Positions 6,539 through 14,717 of a stretch of 64,000 nucleotides of DNA are shown in pieces; position 1 is the stretch's first letter; each line of letters begins with the position of its first letter. This stretch comes from Halarchaeum rubridurum (GTDB lineage: Archaea; Halobacteriota; Halobacteria; Halobacteriales; Halobacteriaceae), in NCBI RefSeq assembly GCF_014647115.1, contig NZ_BMOO01000003.1, forward strand, positions 186,001 to 250,000. The letters are read 5' to 3'. Below the pieces are notes generated by a model. The model was not told the origin of the DNA. It was given only the letters and a program-made list of their open reading frames with translations, and ran no database searches. Both the position numbers and the translations under genes were made by a program.

Positions 6539-7861
6539 CTAGTCGGCCGCGGTGGCGTCCGCGCCCTCGCGTTCGCCCGGTTTCACTTTATCGGAGACCT
6601 GCGTGTAGACGAGGCCGGCGCCGAGGAGCGCGAGCAGACCGCCGAGGACGAACGGCGCGGCGTACGCGACCGTGGCGAGCGCGCCCGAGGCTAGCGGACC
6701 GATGGCGACCCCGAGGCCGAACGCCATCGTGAGCACGGAGAGCTGTGTCCCCGACTGGCCGGCGCGCGCGTAGTCACCGGCGAGCGCGAGCGCAGGCGCG
6801 AAGACGGCCGCGCCGGCGACGCCCTGCACGAAGCGCGCGACGATCATCATCCACGGCTCGGTGACGAACCCCTGGACGGCCGTCGCGGGCGCGAGCAACA
6901 CGAGCCCGTAGAGGATGAACGGTTTGCGGCCGTAGCTGTCGCTCGCGGAGCCGATGGGGGCCTGCAGGAGGACCTGGGCGAGGACGAACGCGGCGAACTC
7001 GATGCCGAAGAGGAAGGCGGTCTGGTCGAGGCGCGCGTTCACGTCCGCCTCGATGGCGGAGATGAGCGCGATACCGATGGCCATGAACAGCGAGGCGAGT
7101 CCGAGCGTGAAGACGGGGTCGAGGAGCTTGTCGTCGCGCTCGTGGTCGAGGACGGCGATGGAGAGGTCGTCGCCCGCGTCGTCGTCGATGCGCTCCGGGT
7201 CCGTGACGAGGAGGGTGACGAGGACGAGGCTGACGAGCGCGCCGCCCGCGGCGATGGCGAACGCGGCGTTGTAGCCGCTGAGCGTCACCACGCCGAGGGC
7301 GTACGGGCCACCGTGGACGAGGCCGCCGGCGACGATGGGGCCGAGGCCGAAGCCGAGCAGGCGGAAGGTGTTGAAGACGCCCATGTTGTTCCCGCGGGTG
7401 TCGTCCGTGGCGAGTTCGTTCACGAGCGCGATGGTCGCAGGGACGGTGAACGCGACGCCGAAGCCCTGGAGCGCGCGGATGACGAACAGGCTGACGTAAC
7501 TCCCGGCGAAGGCGTACGCGACGTTCGTGACGGTGAGGACGACGAGCCCGAAGAGTACGAAGGCGCGGCGTTTGCCGACGCGGTCGGACCACCGGCCGGT
7601 GAACGGTTGGCCGAAGCTGTTGAGGAAGCCGAACATCGAGAGGACGATACCGACGGCGAGGCTCTGCGCGAGCGTGACGTCGAACCCGACGATGTCGACG
7701 GTGACGCCGGCCCCACTCCCGCCGATGACGTCGGCGATGTAGAGCGGGAGGACGACGATCAAAAAGGAGTTGCCGAGCGCGTCGGCGGCGCGCGCGAGCG
7801 CGAGCACGAGGACGCGGCGGTCGACCGCGAAGAGCCGCCGAACGTACGCGATGGGGTTCAC
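6539..7861 (-). CDS. MFS transporter
   Basis: 440 residues and about 12 membrane helices. The MFS signature between helices 2 and 3 is present (GRWSDRVGKRR) and is echoed in the second half (GSASDSYGRKP), the usual two-fold repeat. An acidic cytoplasmic loop (DDDAGDDLSIAVLDHERDD) links the two halves. Members of this branch are annotated as multidrug or sugar exporters; the substrate cannot be read from sequence. The GTG start overlaps the stop of an 18-codon upstream ORF (GTGA). It converges with the DUF7521-like gene, with only 3 nt between. Confidence 0.88.
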   Translation of the reverse strand: MNPIAYVRRLFAVDRRVLVLALARAADALGNSFLIVVLPLYIADVIGGSGAGVTVDIVGFDVTLAQSLAVGIVLSMFGFLNSFGQPFTGRWSDRVGKRRAFVLFGLVVLTVTNVAYAFAGSYVSLFVIRALQGFGVAFTVPATIALVNELATDDTRGNNMGVFNTFRLLGFGLGPIVAGGLVHGGPYALGVVTLSGYNAAFAIAAGGALVSLVLVTLLVTDPERIDDDAGDDLSIAVLDHERDDKLLDPVFTLGLASLFMAIGIALISAIEADVNARLDQTAFLFGIEFAAFVLAQVLLQAPIGSASDSYGRKPFILYGLVLLAPATAVQGFVTEPWMMIVARFVQGVAGAAVFAPALALAGDYARAGQSGTQLSVLTMAFGLGVAIGPLASGALATVAYAAPFVLGGLLALLGAGLVYTQVSDKVKPGEREGADATAAD

Positions 7862-7914
7862 GCGCCGCCCCCGGTCGGTACCGCAGGTGTGGCTACGAGT
7901 TCGTGGAGAGACAT
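7858..7914 (-). CDS. Candidate 18-codon leader peptide coupled to the MFS gene
   Basis: An ATG at 7914 opens an 18-codon frame (MSLHELVATPAVPTGGGA) whose TGA overlaps the GTG of the MFS gene in a GTGA junction, the same coupling used between real genes in this genome. A TATA-like CTTTTACTC lies about 39 nt upstream, giving room for this ORF within the leader. It could be chance: the frame is short and composition gives little discrimination. Confidence 0.3.
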   Translation of the reverse strand: MSLHELVATPAVPTGGGA

Positions 7915-7948
7915 CCGTGGATACTAACTCATCAGTCAGGCGCGAGTA

Positions 7949-7957
7949 AAAGCCGTA
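7949..7957 (-). promoter_or_regulatory. TATA-like box upstream of leader ORF and MFS gene
   Basis: CTTTTACTC on the minus strand, about 39 nt before the leader ORF, so the transcript would have a short leader. The 16-bp palindrome at 7972-7987 sits just upstream of it. Confidence 0.35.
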
Positions 7958-7971
7958 CGGCCCCGGAAGGT

Positions 7972-7987
7972 CGATTCCCGGGAATCG
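7972..7987. promoter_or_regulatory. Perfect 16-bp palindrome upstream of MFS promoter, candidate operator
   Basis: cgattcccgggaatcg is a perfect inverted repeat with no spacer. It lies between the end of the SprT-like gene and the likely MFS promoter, about 15 bp upstream of the TATA-like box, the position of an archaeal regulator site. No regulator is identified. Confidence 0.45.
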
Positions 7988-8070
7988 TGTGTCTCAGTCC
8001 CTCGTGTCACCGATGCACGCGCAGTGGCGCGGCGCGACCGTGGGCCGCCGTCGCCGAGACACCATCGACA

Positions 8071-8613
8071 CTACCGGCAGTCCTCGACGGCGAGCGGGGC
8101 GTCGCAGCAGGCCGTCCGGTACGCCCGCGGTTCCTCGACCGTCGGACACCGCCGGTAGCGCCGACCGACGACGTCCGCACACCCCGTACAGCGGAGGCGA
8201 TAGGCGGGGTCGGCGAACGGCGGGCAGTCGAGCGGGACGTCGAGGGCGGCGGCGCGCTCGCGGAACGCCGGCCCGTGGTCCGTGACGCCGTACGCCTGCA
8301 CCTGCTCGACGTGGAGGAGTTCGTGGCGGAGGACGTCGCGGAGCGTCGCCTCGTCGAAGGACGCGGCGGCGCGCGCGGCGAGCGTCACCGTCGCCTCCCG
8401 GTGGAGTCGCAGTCGGCCACGCCAGTCGGGTTCGGTGCCGACTCGTCCCCCCGGAAGCGGCGTGTAGCGACACGACCCGGCGCGACGCTTCGCGCGCGAC
8501 GACACCGCGTGGGAGACGAGCGCGGGGTCGACGGCGAGCGCCGTCTCCGCGGCGGCCCGGCGGGTCTCGTGGGCCATCCAGCCGCGCAGGGCCGCGGCGT
8601 CCGTGAAACACAT
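8071..8613 (-). CDS. SprT-like zinc metalloprotease
   Basis: 180 residues. The catalytic motif RHELLHVEQVQAYG (HExxH) with a downstream DHGPAFR matches the SprT/Spartan fold, in which the two His and a later His bind zinc. The C-terminus carries a small zinc ribbon (CTGC near YRLRCTGC, then a second Cys pair region CCDAPL). SprT-like proteases in eukaryotes remove DNA-protein crosslinks; archaeal roles are unproven. The ATG at 8613 follows a TATA-like TTCAAGTACC about 28 nt upstream. An open frame continues further upstream but lacks a promoter-compatible start. Confidence 0.85.
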   Translation of the reverse strand: MCFTDAAALRGWMAHETRRAAAETALAVDPALVSHAVSSRAKRRAGSCRYTPLPGGRVGTEPDWRGRLRLHREATVTLAARAAASFDEATLRDVLRHELLHVEQVQAYGVTDHGPAFRERAAALDVPLDCPPFADPAYRLRCTGCADVVGRRYRRCPTVEEPRAYRTACCDAPLAVEDCR

Positions 8614-8694
8614 ACCCCACGGTGGCGCGCCCCGGTACTTGAACCTTCGAGGGCGAGTCCGTGGCCTTTTCGCCGCCCGGCCGGAAGGGAAGGT

Positions 8695-8979
8695 ATGAGC
8701 GACAGTCCGACGACGGAGTTCGAGGAGGTCCGCGAGCAGGCCATCGAGGCGCTGGAGCGCGAGGACCTGCGCTCGATATACGTCGGGATACTCGACGAGA
8801 GCGAGGAGAACGAGTTCTTCTTCGGCAACGAGACGGAGGACCCCCACGCCCTCCAGCGGACGGCTGCGACGCAGCTCGGGATGCTCTGTCGCGTGCTCGC
8901 CGACCAGTCCGACCTCACGGTCGAGCAGGTGGCGAACCTCGCGGCGGAGCGCGCGAACGAACTCGGCGTCCAGCGCTGA
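8695..8979 (+). CDS. Conserved-looking small acidic protein, function unknown
   Basis: 94 residues, acidic, predicted mostly helical, with a central NEFFFGNETEDPHALQ segment and a C-terminal helix LTVEQVANLAAERANELG. I do not recognise the family. It is divergent from the SprT-like gene and converges on the PHP gene with 4 nt between. No signal peptide, membrane segment or catalytic motif is seen. Confidence 0.72.
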   Translation: MSDSPTTEFEEVREQAIEALEREDLRSIYVGILDESEENEFFFGNETEDPHALQRTAATQLGMLCRVLADQSDLTVEQVANLAAERANELGVQR

Positions 8980-8983
8980 CGCC

Positions 8984-9733
8984 TCACTCCCGCATCGAGA
9001 CGGGGTAGGCGGAGACGAACGGCGCGCGCGAGGTCGCCACGAAGACGCTCTTCCTGACCGCGCCCTTCGCGTACTGGCTCGCGCTTCGTCGCACGGGCGT
9101 CCGACCGCCCGCGACGCCGGTCGCGCCGTCGCGGATCGCGGCGACGACGTCCCGATAGTCGACGTTCGCGGGCGCGTCCGGGCCGGGCACCTCGACGGTC
9201 GTGTACGCCCGCCCGAGGTTCATCAGGTAGTGGGCGTCGCTCGCCCCGACGCCGGGGAGACCCTGCGAGCGCGCGAAGCGCCGCGCGCGGCGGTTCCGGT
9301 AGCCCGTGAAGAGCATCGAGTTGTAGACCTCGATGGCGTCGACGGGATGCTCGCCGCCGCGCGGCGTGAGGTGGCGCCGTCGGACGCCGTGGCGCGAGCG
9401 CTGGAAGGGGTGGGGCGCGATGGCGACGCCGCCGGCGTCCCGCACCGCGGCCGCGGTCTCGCGGTACCCCATGCCGGGGTCGGGACACTCCTCGACGCCG
9501 ACGGCGAGCAGGTGGCCGTGTTCCGTCGAGACCTCGACGCCGGGGACGCCGACGAGGCCGTAGTCGGGTGCGAGACGCGCCGCGCGGAGCGACGCGTCTA
9601 TCTCGTCGTGGTCCGTGACGACGATGCCGTCGAGGCCGATGTCGGCGGCGTGCTCCAGGAGTAACTCGACGGGCTCGCGGCCGTCGTAGGAGGCGTCCGA
9701 GTGGACGTGGAGGTCCAGTCGGAGGGTGGACAT
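8984..9733 (-). CDS. PHP-domain phosphoesterase
   Basis: 249 residues. PHP metal-binding motifs are in order: DLHVHSDASYDG at the N-terminus, VVTDHDE near residue 40, GVEVSTEHGHLLAVG, APHPF and GASDAHY. These histidines and aspartates form the metal centre of the PHP phosphoesterase fold. The substrate is unknown; relatives hydrolyse nucleotides, phosphoamino compounds or histidinol phosphate. The TATA-like GCTATAC is 27 nt before the ATG. A close paralogue lies at 24841-25524. Confidence 0.88.
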   Translation of the reverse strand: MSTLRLDLHVHSDASYDGREPVELLLEHAADIGLDGIVVTDHDEIDASLRAARLAPDYGLVGVPGVEVSTEHGHLLAVGVEECPDPGMGYRETAAAVRDAGGVAIAPHPFQRSRHGVRRRHLTPRGGEHPVDAIEVYNSMLFTGYRNRRARRFARSQGLPGVGASDAHYLMNLGRAYTTVEVPGPDAPANVDYRDVVAAIRDGATGVAGGRTPVRRSASQYAKGAVRKSVFVATSRAPFVSAYPVSMRE

Positions 9734-9756
9734 ACGCGTTCGAAGGCGTTCGTGAC

Positions 9757-9763
9757 GTATAGC
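9757..9763 (-). promoter_or_regulatory. TATA-like box of PHP gene
   Basis: GCTATAC on the minus strand is centred 27 nt before the ATG at 9733. Confidence 0.45.
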
Positions 9764-9778
9764 GTTTCGTTCCGCGGG

Positions 9779-10693
9779 TCAGGCGACCGGGAGTTCGGTG
9801 TCGACCCCCTCGGCGACGGCCTCGCGGACGCGTTCGAGCGCCTCCGCCTCGCCGTCCGCCGCCAGCTCCGAGACCTCGCTCGCGTTCTCCATGAGGACGG
9901 TCTCGCTCGGGAAGAGACGCTCGCCGAGCGTGAGGCCGTGCTCGCGGGCGGTCGAGCCCGTGACGGTGAGGTAGACGCCGAGGCCGGTCTCGGCGATGGC
10001 GGCCTCCTCTTCGACCCCCTCCTCGGGGTAGACGAACTCGACGCCGTCGAGGGCTTCGAGGCCGACGACGGCCTCGACGAGGCGCTCGTAGCGCGGCGAG
10101 ATGCAGAGCGGACCCTCGTAGGCGTCGAGAAACGCGCGGTCGAAGGCGTCGGTGTCGAAGGCGTCGGCGTCGCCCATCAGCGTGTGGTACACCGTATCAC
10201 CGATGCCGGTGACGACGCGGACGTCGGTGTCCTGCGGGTCGATGCGCTCGTTGACGTCCGCGATGGTGGCGAGCGGTTCGCCCCGGAGGCCGACGACCTC
10301 CTCCAGGACGAGGTCGGCGCTGTCGAAGCCGAGCGCGAACTCGTGCTTGCGGAGGGCGCGGAAGGGCTCCTCCCGGCCCACGAGTCGGACGGGGACGCCG
10401 GCGACGTCGAGGGTGAGGGTGTCGAAGACGATGCGGCGGGGTTTGCCCTCGCGGTCGTCGCGCAGGAGGGTGTAGTCGGGCCGGTAGGGGTCGGCGGGGT
10501 CGCTGTACTCCGCGAGGCGCTCGTAGACGCCCGCGGCGGCGGTCGCGTTCCCCTTCGTGACGGCCTTCTCGCGGCGGAGCGTCTCGGTCACGTCGTCGAC
10601 GACCCGCTGAGCGTCGGGATGGCCCGCGAGCCGGTCGAGGACGGCTTCGAGCGGGCGGCCCTTGCGCGGGACGGCGACGGTGACTGGCTCCAT
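9779..10693 (-). CDS. HisG-like protein of unknown function
   Basis: 304 residues. The N-terminus VTVAVPRKGRPLEAVLD resembles the opening of ATP phosphoribosyltransferase (IAVPxKGRL). The middle contains GVPVRLVGREEPFRALRK and FALGFDSADLVLEEV, reminiscent of HisG's periplasmic-binding-protein-like core. The usual HisG phosphate-binding loop is not evident, and the long acidic C-terminal region is not typical, so I do not call it HisG. It may be a haloarchaeal paralogue with another ligand. A TATA-like ACAAAAG is about 29 nt upstream of the ATG. The next gene on the same strand encodes a UlaG-like hydrolase but has its own promoter signal. Confidence 0.6.
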   Translation of the reverse strand: MEPVTVAVPRKGRPLEAVLDRLAGHPDAQRVVDDVTETLRREKAVTKGNATAAAGVYERLAEYSDPADPYRPDYTLLRDDREGKPRRIVFDTLTLDVAGVPVRLVGREEPFRALRKHEFALGFDSADLVLEEVVGLRGEPLATIADVNERIDPQDTDVRVVTGIGDTVYHTLMGDADAFDTDAFDRAFLDAYEGPLCISPRYERLVEAVVGLEALDGVEFVYPEEGVEEEAAIAETGLGVYLTVTGSTAREHGLTLGERLFPSETVLMENASEVSELAADGEAEALERVREAVAEGVDTELPVA

Positions 10694-10762
10694 CGTTGTC
10701 GGACGAACGGGACGCGGGGGCTTTTGTGTTTCGTGAGGATGGCTCGCAGGGCCCTCTCGCCC

Positions 10763-11590
10763 TCAGAGCGAGAAGCGGTCCCCGATCTCGACGAGTTCGA
10801 TGTCGGCGGGGTGGTCGAAGCTCTTCGCGTGGTGGTGGAGGACCGTCGGGTCCGCGGTGAGGCCCTTCCACATGTCGTAGTGGGTGGGGACGAGCCGGTC
10901 GAGTTCGAGGTCGCTCGCGCACTCGACGATCTGGTTCTCGTCGTTGTACCAGCGGGTGCGCTTCGGCTCGCCAGTCTCCTTGTCGGGAACGTTGCCGACG
11001 GTGCCGAAGGCGAACGCGCCCGCGTCGATGTCGAAGCGACCGGCGAGGTCGGTGAAGGAGTCGCTGGGCTTGCTGTCGCCAGCGTGGAAGAACGTCCCGG
11101 CGTCGTGCTCGAAGACGTAGCCGACGGGGTGGGTGGCGTCCGGGTCGTGCGTCTCGACGACGTGGATGGTGAAGGAGCCGATGTCGACGGTGTCGCCCTC
11201 CGCCACCTCGGCGAACTGGTCGTCGGCGACGCCGTACTCGACCGCCCACTCTTCGGTCTCGGTGACGGCGAGCGAGTCGTCCGGCCCGTAGAAGGTCGCG
11301 CCGGTCGTCTCGAGAATCGGGGCCTGACTCGGCCCGTGGACGTGGTCGGTGTGCTCGTGCGTCGCCAGCACGGCATCGGCGGCGACGACGTCCGCCGGGT
11401 CGAAGGGGACGGGTATCATCCGCACGGTGCGGGGCGGGTCGCCCGTGCCGAGGTAGGGGTCGACGAGGACCGTCGTCCCGTCGCTCGCCTTCAGCACGAA
11501 GCCGTTACAGCCGAGGTACCAGACGTCGACGCCGTCGGGGTCCGCGTCGGCGACGGCCTGTGGCAGCCAGTCGCCCCAGTCGCTCTCCAT
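10763..11590 (-). CDS. Metallo-beta-lactamase-fold hydrolase, UlaG-like
   Basis: 275 residues. The N-terminal strand region (VWYLGCNGFVLKASDG, VLVDPYLG) is followed by the metal motif ATHEHTDHVHG, then FFHAGDSKPS and a late PTHYDMWKG, giving the di-metal site of the fold. The overall pattern is that of the UlaG/L-ascorbate-6-phosphate lactonase group, but haloarchaea are not known to use that pathway, so only hydrolase is safe. The TATA-like CCCTTAGG is 28 nt upstream of the ATG. Confidence 0.83.
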   Translation of the reverse strand: MESDWGDWLPQAVADADPDGVDVWYLGCNGFVLKASDGTTVLVDPYLGTGDPPRTVRMIPVPFDPADVVAADAVLATHEHTDHVHGPSQAPILETTGATFYGPDDSLAVTETEEWAVEYGVADDQFAEVAEGDTVDIGSFTIHVVETHDPDATHPVGYVFEHDAGTFFHAGDSKPSDSFTDLAGRFDIDAGAFAFGTVGNVPDKETGEPKRTRWYNDENQIVECASDLELDRLVPTHYDMWKGLTADPTVLHHHAKSFDHPADIELVEIGDRFSL

Positions 11591-11641
11591 GGTCCGACCT
11601 GTGCGTGCCCCGGCCCTAAGGGTTGCGACCGCCGGCGCGGG

Positions 11642-11830
11642 CTAGTCGGCGGCGACGTCGTACGCGTCGTGGCAGTCGTCGTTGCAGAAGGCGATGAAGG
11701 AGAGCGCGCCGGACTCCTCCTCGATGGTACGGACGGGTTGCCAGGTGTCGGCTTCGAGTTCGCGCCCGCAGTGCGCACACTCGTCGAAGGCGGCGGCCCG
11801 CCCGTTCGGGTCGTGGTCCCACGTCGGCAT
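11642..11830 (-). CDS. Small zinc-ribbon protein, DUF7576-like
   Basis: 62 residues with two Cys pairs (ECAHCGRE and FCNDDCHDAY) forming a probable treble-clef or zinc-ribbon site. I remember this as the haloarchaeal DUF7576 group. Function unknown. The TATA-like GTTAATC is about 28 nt upstream. Confidence 0.72.
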   Translation of the reverse strand: MPTWDHDPNGRAAAFDECAHCGRELEADTWQPVRTIEEESGALSFIAFCNDDCHDAYDVAAD

Positions 11831-11903
11831 TCGCTACTCCCTTCTTTCGTCGGGTGATTAACGTCGCTGGCTGGATGGCCAAGCAAGTCAAGTGGGCCCG
11901 CCG

Positions 11904-12728
11904 TCAGAGCTGTTCGGCGAGCCACTCGATGTTCATCAGCGCCGCGGAGACGAGGACGCCGAGGACGGAGACGGCGACGAGGAACGCGGAGACGACGCTG
12001 ACGAGCGGCGTGAGCGACGACTGGAGCGACGTCCACGCGAGGACGGGGACGGTCTGGACCTCGTAGCTCTTGAGGAACAGCGCCATGATGAACTCCTGGA
12101 GGCTGACGATGAAGGCGACGACGGCGGAGATGACGACGCCGCTGCGGACGTTCGGCAGGACGACGTGGTAGAAGACGCGACTCGGGCGCGCCCCGAGGTC
12201 CATGCCGGCATCGCGGAGGTCCCAGTCGAAGCGGGCGAAGACGGACTGCATCACGAAGAAGACGAGCGGCGTCGCCCACAGCGTGTGCGCGACGACGATG
12301 GTGAGGTAGGTGTTCCCGAAGCCGACGCGGTTGAAGTAGATGAGGAGCGTCAGCCCGATGACGACCGGCGGGAGGAGGAGCGGGAGGAGGATGACGGGCG
12401 GCAGGACGCGCGCCAGCGTCGAGTCCGAGCGCTGGACGGCGAGCGACCCCGTCACGCCGAGGGCCGTGGAGAGCACGGACGCGCCGACGCCGATGACGAT
12501 GCTGTCCCGGACGGCGCTCAGCCACTCCGCGCTGGCGAAGAACTGCGCGTACCACCGGAGGCTGAACTCCTGTGGCGGGAAGGTGAGGTACTCCCCGCGC
12601 TGGAAGGACGTGACGAAGACGACGACGATGGGGAGCATGATGACCGCGAACAGGAGCCAGTAGCCCGCACGGAAGAGCGCGTCCTCGACGCGCTCGCGGG
12701 TGAGTTCGACCTCAGACACCCTCGACAC
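11904..12728 (-). CDS. ABC importer permease 2, PotC-like
   Basis: 274 residues and six helices with the inner-membrane component signature DAGMDLGARPSRVFYHVVLPNV (EAA-type loop), which contacts the ATPase. It follows the first permease with a 17-nt overlap, so both are made from one message. With the genes at 12712-15871 it completes a type I importer of the spermidine/putrescine or Fe3+ class. The start is a GTG; a second GTG three codons later is possible. Confidence 0.87.
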   Translation of the reverse strand: MSRVSEVELTRERVEDALFRAGYWLLFAVIMLPIVVVFVTSFQRGEYLTFPPQEFSLRWYAQFFASAEWLSAVRDSIVIGVGASVLSTALGVTGSLAVQRSDSTLARVLPPVILLPLLLPPVVIGLTLLIYFNRVGFGNTYLTIVVAHTLWATPLVFFVMQSVFARFDWDLRDAGMDLGARPSRVFYHVVLPNVRSGVVISAVVAFIVSLQEFIMALFLKSYEVQTVPVLAWTSLQSSLTPLVSVVSAFLVAVSVLGVLVSAALMNIEWLAEQL

Positions 12729-13608
12729 CCCCGATGGAGCCGGTGAGGAGGCGCATCACGCCGAGCGAGACGACGAGCATCGCGGCGAGCATCAGGAGGC
12801 TGAACGCCGCGCCCGTCGGGTAGTCGAACTGCGTGAGCATCAGGCTCTCTATCTCCATGGCGAACGTCGTCTGCGCGCCCGAGCCGAGCTGGCTGGGCGC
12901 GGCGTACGCGCCGACGCTCCACGCGAACGAGACGACGGTCGCGACCGCGATTCCGGGGAGCGCCTCCGGGACGACGACTTCGAGGAACGACCGGGGACGC
13001 GACGCGCCGAGGTCGCGCGCGGCCTCGACGGTGTCCCAGTCCATCGTGGAGAGCACGCTGTAGATGGAGAGGACGGCGTACGGGAAGACGATGTACACCT
13101 GCCCGATAACCGTCCCGACCATCCCGGGCGCGAACTGGACCGGGCTCCCGAGCAGCCCGACGCCCACGAGCAGGTCGTTCAGGACGCCGTTGGGGGAGAG
13201 GAGCGGGCGCCACGCGTACGTCTTCACGACGAGCGTCGTGAGCAGCGGGAGGATGATCGAGAAGAGGAGGAGCGACTTGCGGAGTCCGGTCGCCCGGTAG
13301 GCGGCGTACGCGTAGAAGAGCGCGAGCGAGACGGCGATGACGGTGGCGACGACGCCGAGCTCGAACGAGAAGACGACGAGGTCACGATAGAGCCCCGAGG
13401 CGAGGACGGCGCGGTACGCCTCCAGCGTCCACGCCGGCTGGTAGAACCCGGGGTCGGCGTTCGCGTTCAGGCTCATCCGCACGAGGATGAGGAAGGGGAC
13501 GACGAAGAAGACGAGCTCGAACGCGGCCAGCGGCGCGATGAGGAAGACGCTCCCGGCGTCCTGGCGCTTGATGCGCTCGCCGAGCCACGCGAAGCTCAGC
13601 TCGGCCAC
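12712..13608 (-). CDS. ABC importer permease 1, PotB-like
   Basis: 298 residues with six to seven helices and the coupling motif EAARDLGASRPRSFLEVVVP. The GTG start at 13608 shares one base with the stop codon of the ATPase gene (TAGTG). The longer open frame upstream is the ATPase's shadow. A heterodimer with the permease at 11904-12728 is expected. The length and the N-terminal helix (FLIAPLAAFELVFFVVPF) are typical of PotB-type subunits. Confidence 0.87.
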   Translation of the reverse strand: MAELSFAWLGERIKRQDAGSVFLIAPLAAFELVFFVVPFLILVRMSLNANADPGFYQPAWTLEAYRAVLASGLYRDLVVFSFELGVVATVIAVSLALFYAYAAYRATGLRKSLLLFSIILPLLTTLVVKTYAWRPLLSPNGVLNDLLVGVGLLGSPVQFAPGMVGTVIGQVYIVFPYAVLSIYSVLSTMDWDTVEAARDLGASRPRSFLEVVVPEALPGIAVATVVSFAWSVGAYAAPSQLGSGAQTTFAMEIESLMLTQFDYPTGAAFSLLMLAAMLVVSLGVMRLLTGSIGGVEGV

Positions 13609-14717
13609 TACGAACCACCCCCGCCGACCCGGTCGCCGTCGGCGGCGAAGGCGAGGAGGTCGTCGGGGTCCCACGACACCGCGACCGTGTCGCCGACCGC
13701 GAAGTCGGTGTCCGCGCCGACGCTCTGCTCGAAGAAGACGTGCTCGCCGGCGCTCTCGACGTAGAAGCGGACCGAGGAGCCACGGTAGAGGACGTCCGTT
13801 ATCTCGCCGGTGATGGACGCGCCCCCGTCGCTCGCACCGCCGTCGGCGCGCTCGACGTCGAGCTCCTCCGGGCGGAAGGAGACGGTGAGTTCGTCGCCCG
13901 CCGCGACGGCCGCGTCGCCGGTCGGAATCGCGGCCTCGGTGCCGAGCGCGGTGTCGGCGACGACGCCCGTCTCGGTCGTCTCGGTGACGGTCGCGTCGAC
14001 GAGGTTCGTGTCGCCGAGGAACTCCTCGATGAAGAGGCTCACGGGGTCGTCGTACACCTCGCGGGGCGCGCCGACCTGCTCGATCTGGCCGTCGTTCATG
14101 ATGCCGATGCGGTCCGCGAGCGTGAACGCCTCGTTCTGGTCGTGCGTGACGTGGACGAACGTCGTCTCCACCTCGTCGTGGATGTTCCGCAGTTCGAGTT
14201 GCATCTGCTCGCGCAGGCGCTTGTCGAGGTTCGAGAGGGGCTCGTCGAGCAGGAGGACGTCGGGTTCGATGGCGAGCGAGCGCGCGAGCGCGACGCGCTG
14301 TTTCTGCCCGCCGGAGAGGTCCGTCGGGTCGTGGTCCGCGAACCCGCTCATCTCGACGACGTCGAGCATCTCGCGGGCGCGCTCGTGGCGTTCGTCCTCG
14401 CCGACGCCGTCCATCTTCAGGCCGAACGCGACGTTCTCGAGGACGCTCTTGTGCGGGAAGAGCGCCCACGACTGGAACACCATCGACGTGTTGCGCTCGT
14501 AGGGCGGCTGGTCGGTGACGGCGTCGCCGCCGATGTGGACGTCACCGTCCGTCGGCGTTTCGAGGCCGCCGAGCATCCGCAGCGTCGTGGACTTCCCGCA
14601 GCCCGACGGGCCGAGCAAACAGAGGAGCTCGCCGTCGTCGACGTCGAGCGAGAGGCCGTCCACGGCCGTGAGGTCGCCGTACTCCTTGCGGAGGTCGCTG
14701 AGGGTGACCGAGGCCAT
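13608..14717 (-). CDS. ABC importer ATPase, PotA-like
   Basis: 369 residues. The ATPase domain has Walker A GPSGCGKST, Q-loop FQSWALFPH, signature LSGGQKQR, Walker B VLLLDEPLSNLD and switch HVTHD. It is followed by a TOBE/OB regulatory domain (residues about 280-360; VSFRPEEL, ITDVLYRGSS, VSWDPDDLLAF). This is the layout of PotA/FbpC/MalK-type importers. It is second in the operon, sharing one base with the binding-protein stop (TGATG). The specificity comes from the partner at 14717-15871. Confidence 0.9.
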   Translation of the reverse strand: MASVTLSDLRKEYGDLTAVDGLSLDVDDGELLCLLGPSGCGKSTTLRMLGGLETPTDGDVHIGGDAVTDQPPYERNTSMVFQSWALFPHKSVLENVAFGLKMDGVGEDERHERAREMLDVVEMSGFADHDPTDLSGGQKQRVALARSLAIEPDVLLLDEPLSNLDKRLREQMQLELRNIHDEVETTFVHVTHDQNEAFTLADRIGIMNDGQIEQVGAPREVYDDPVSLFIEEFLGDTNLVDATVTETTETGVVADTALGTEAAIPTGDAAVAAGDELTVSFRPEELDVERADGGASDGGASITGEITDVLYRGSSVRFYVESAGEHVFFEQSVGADTDFAVGDTVAVSWDPDDLLAFAADGDRVGGGGS

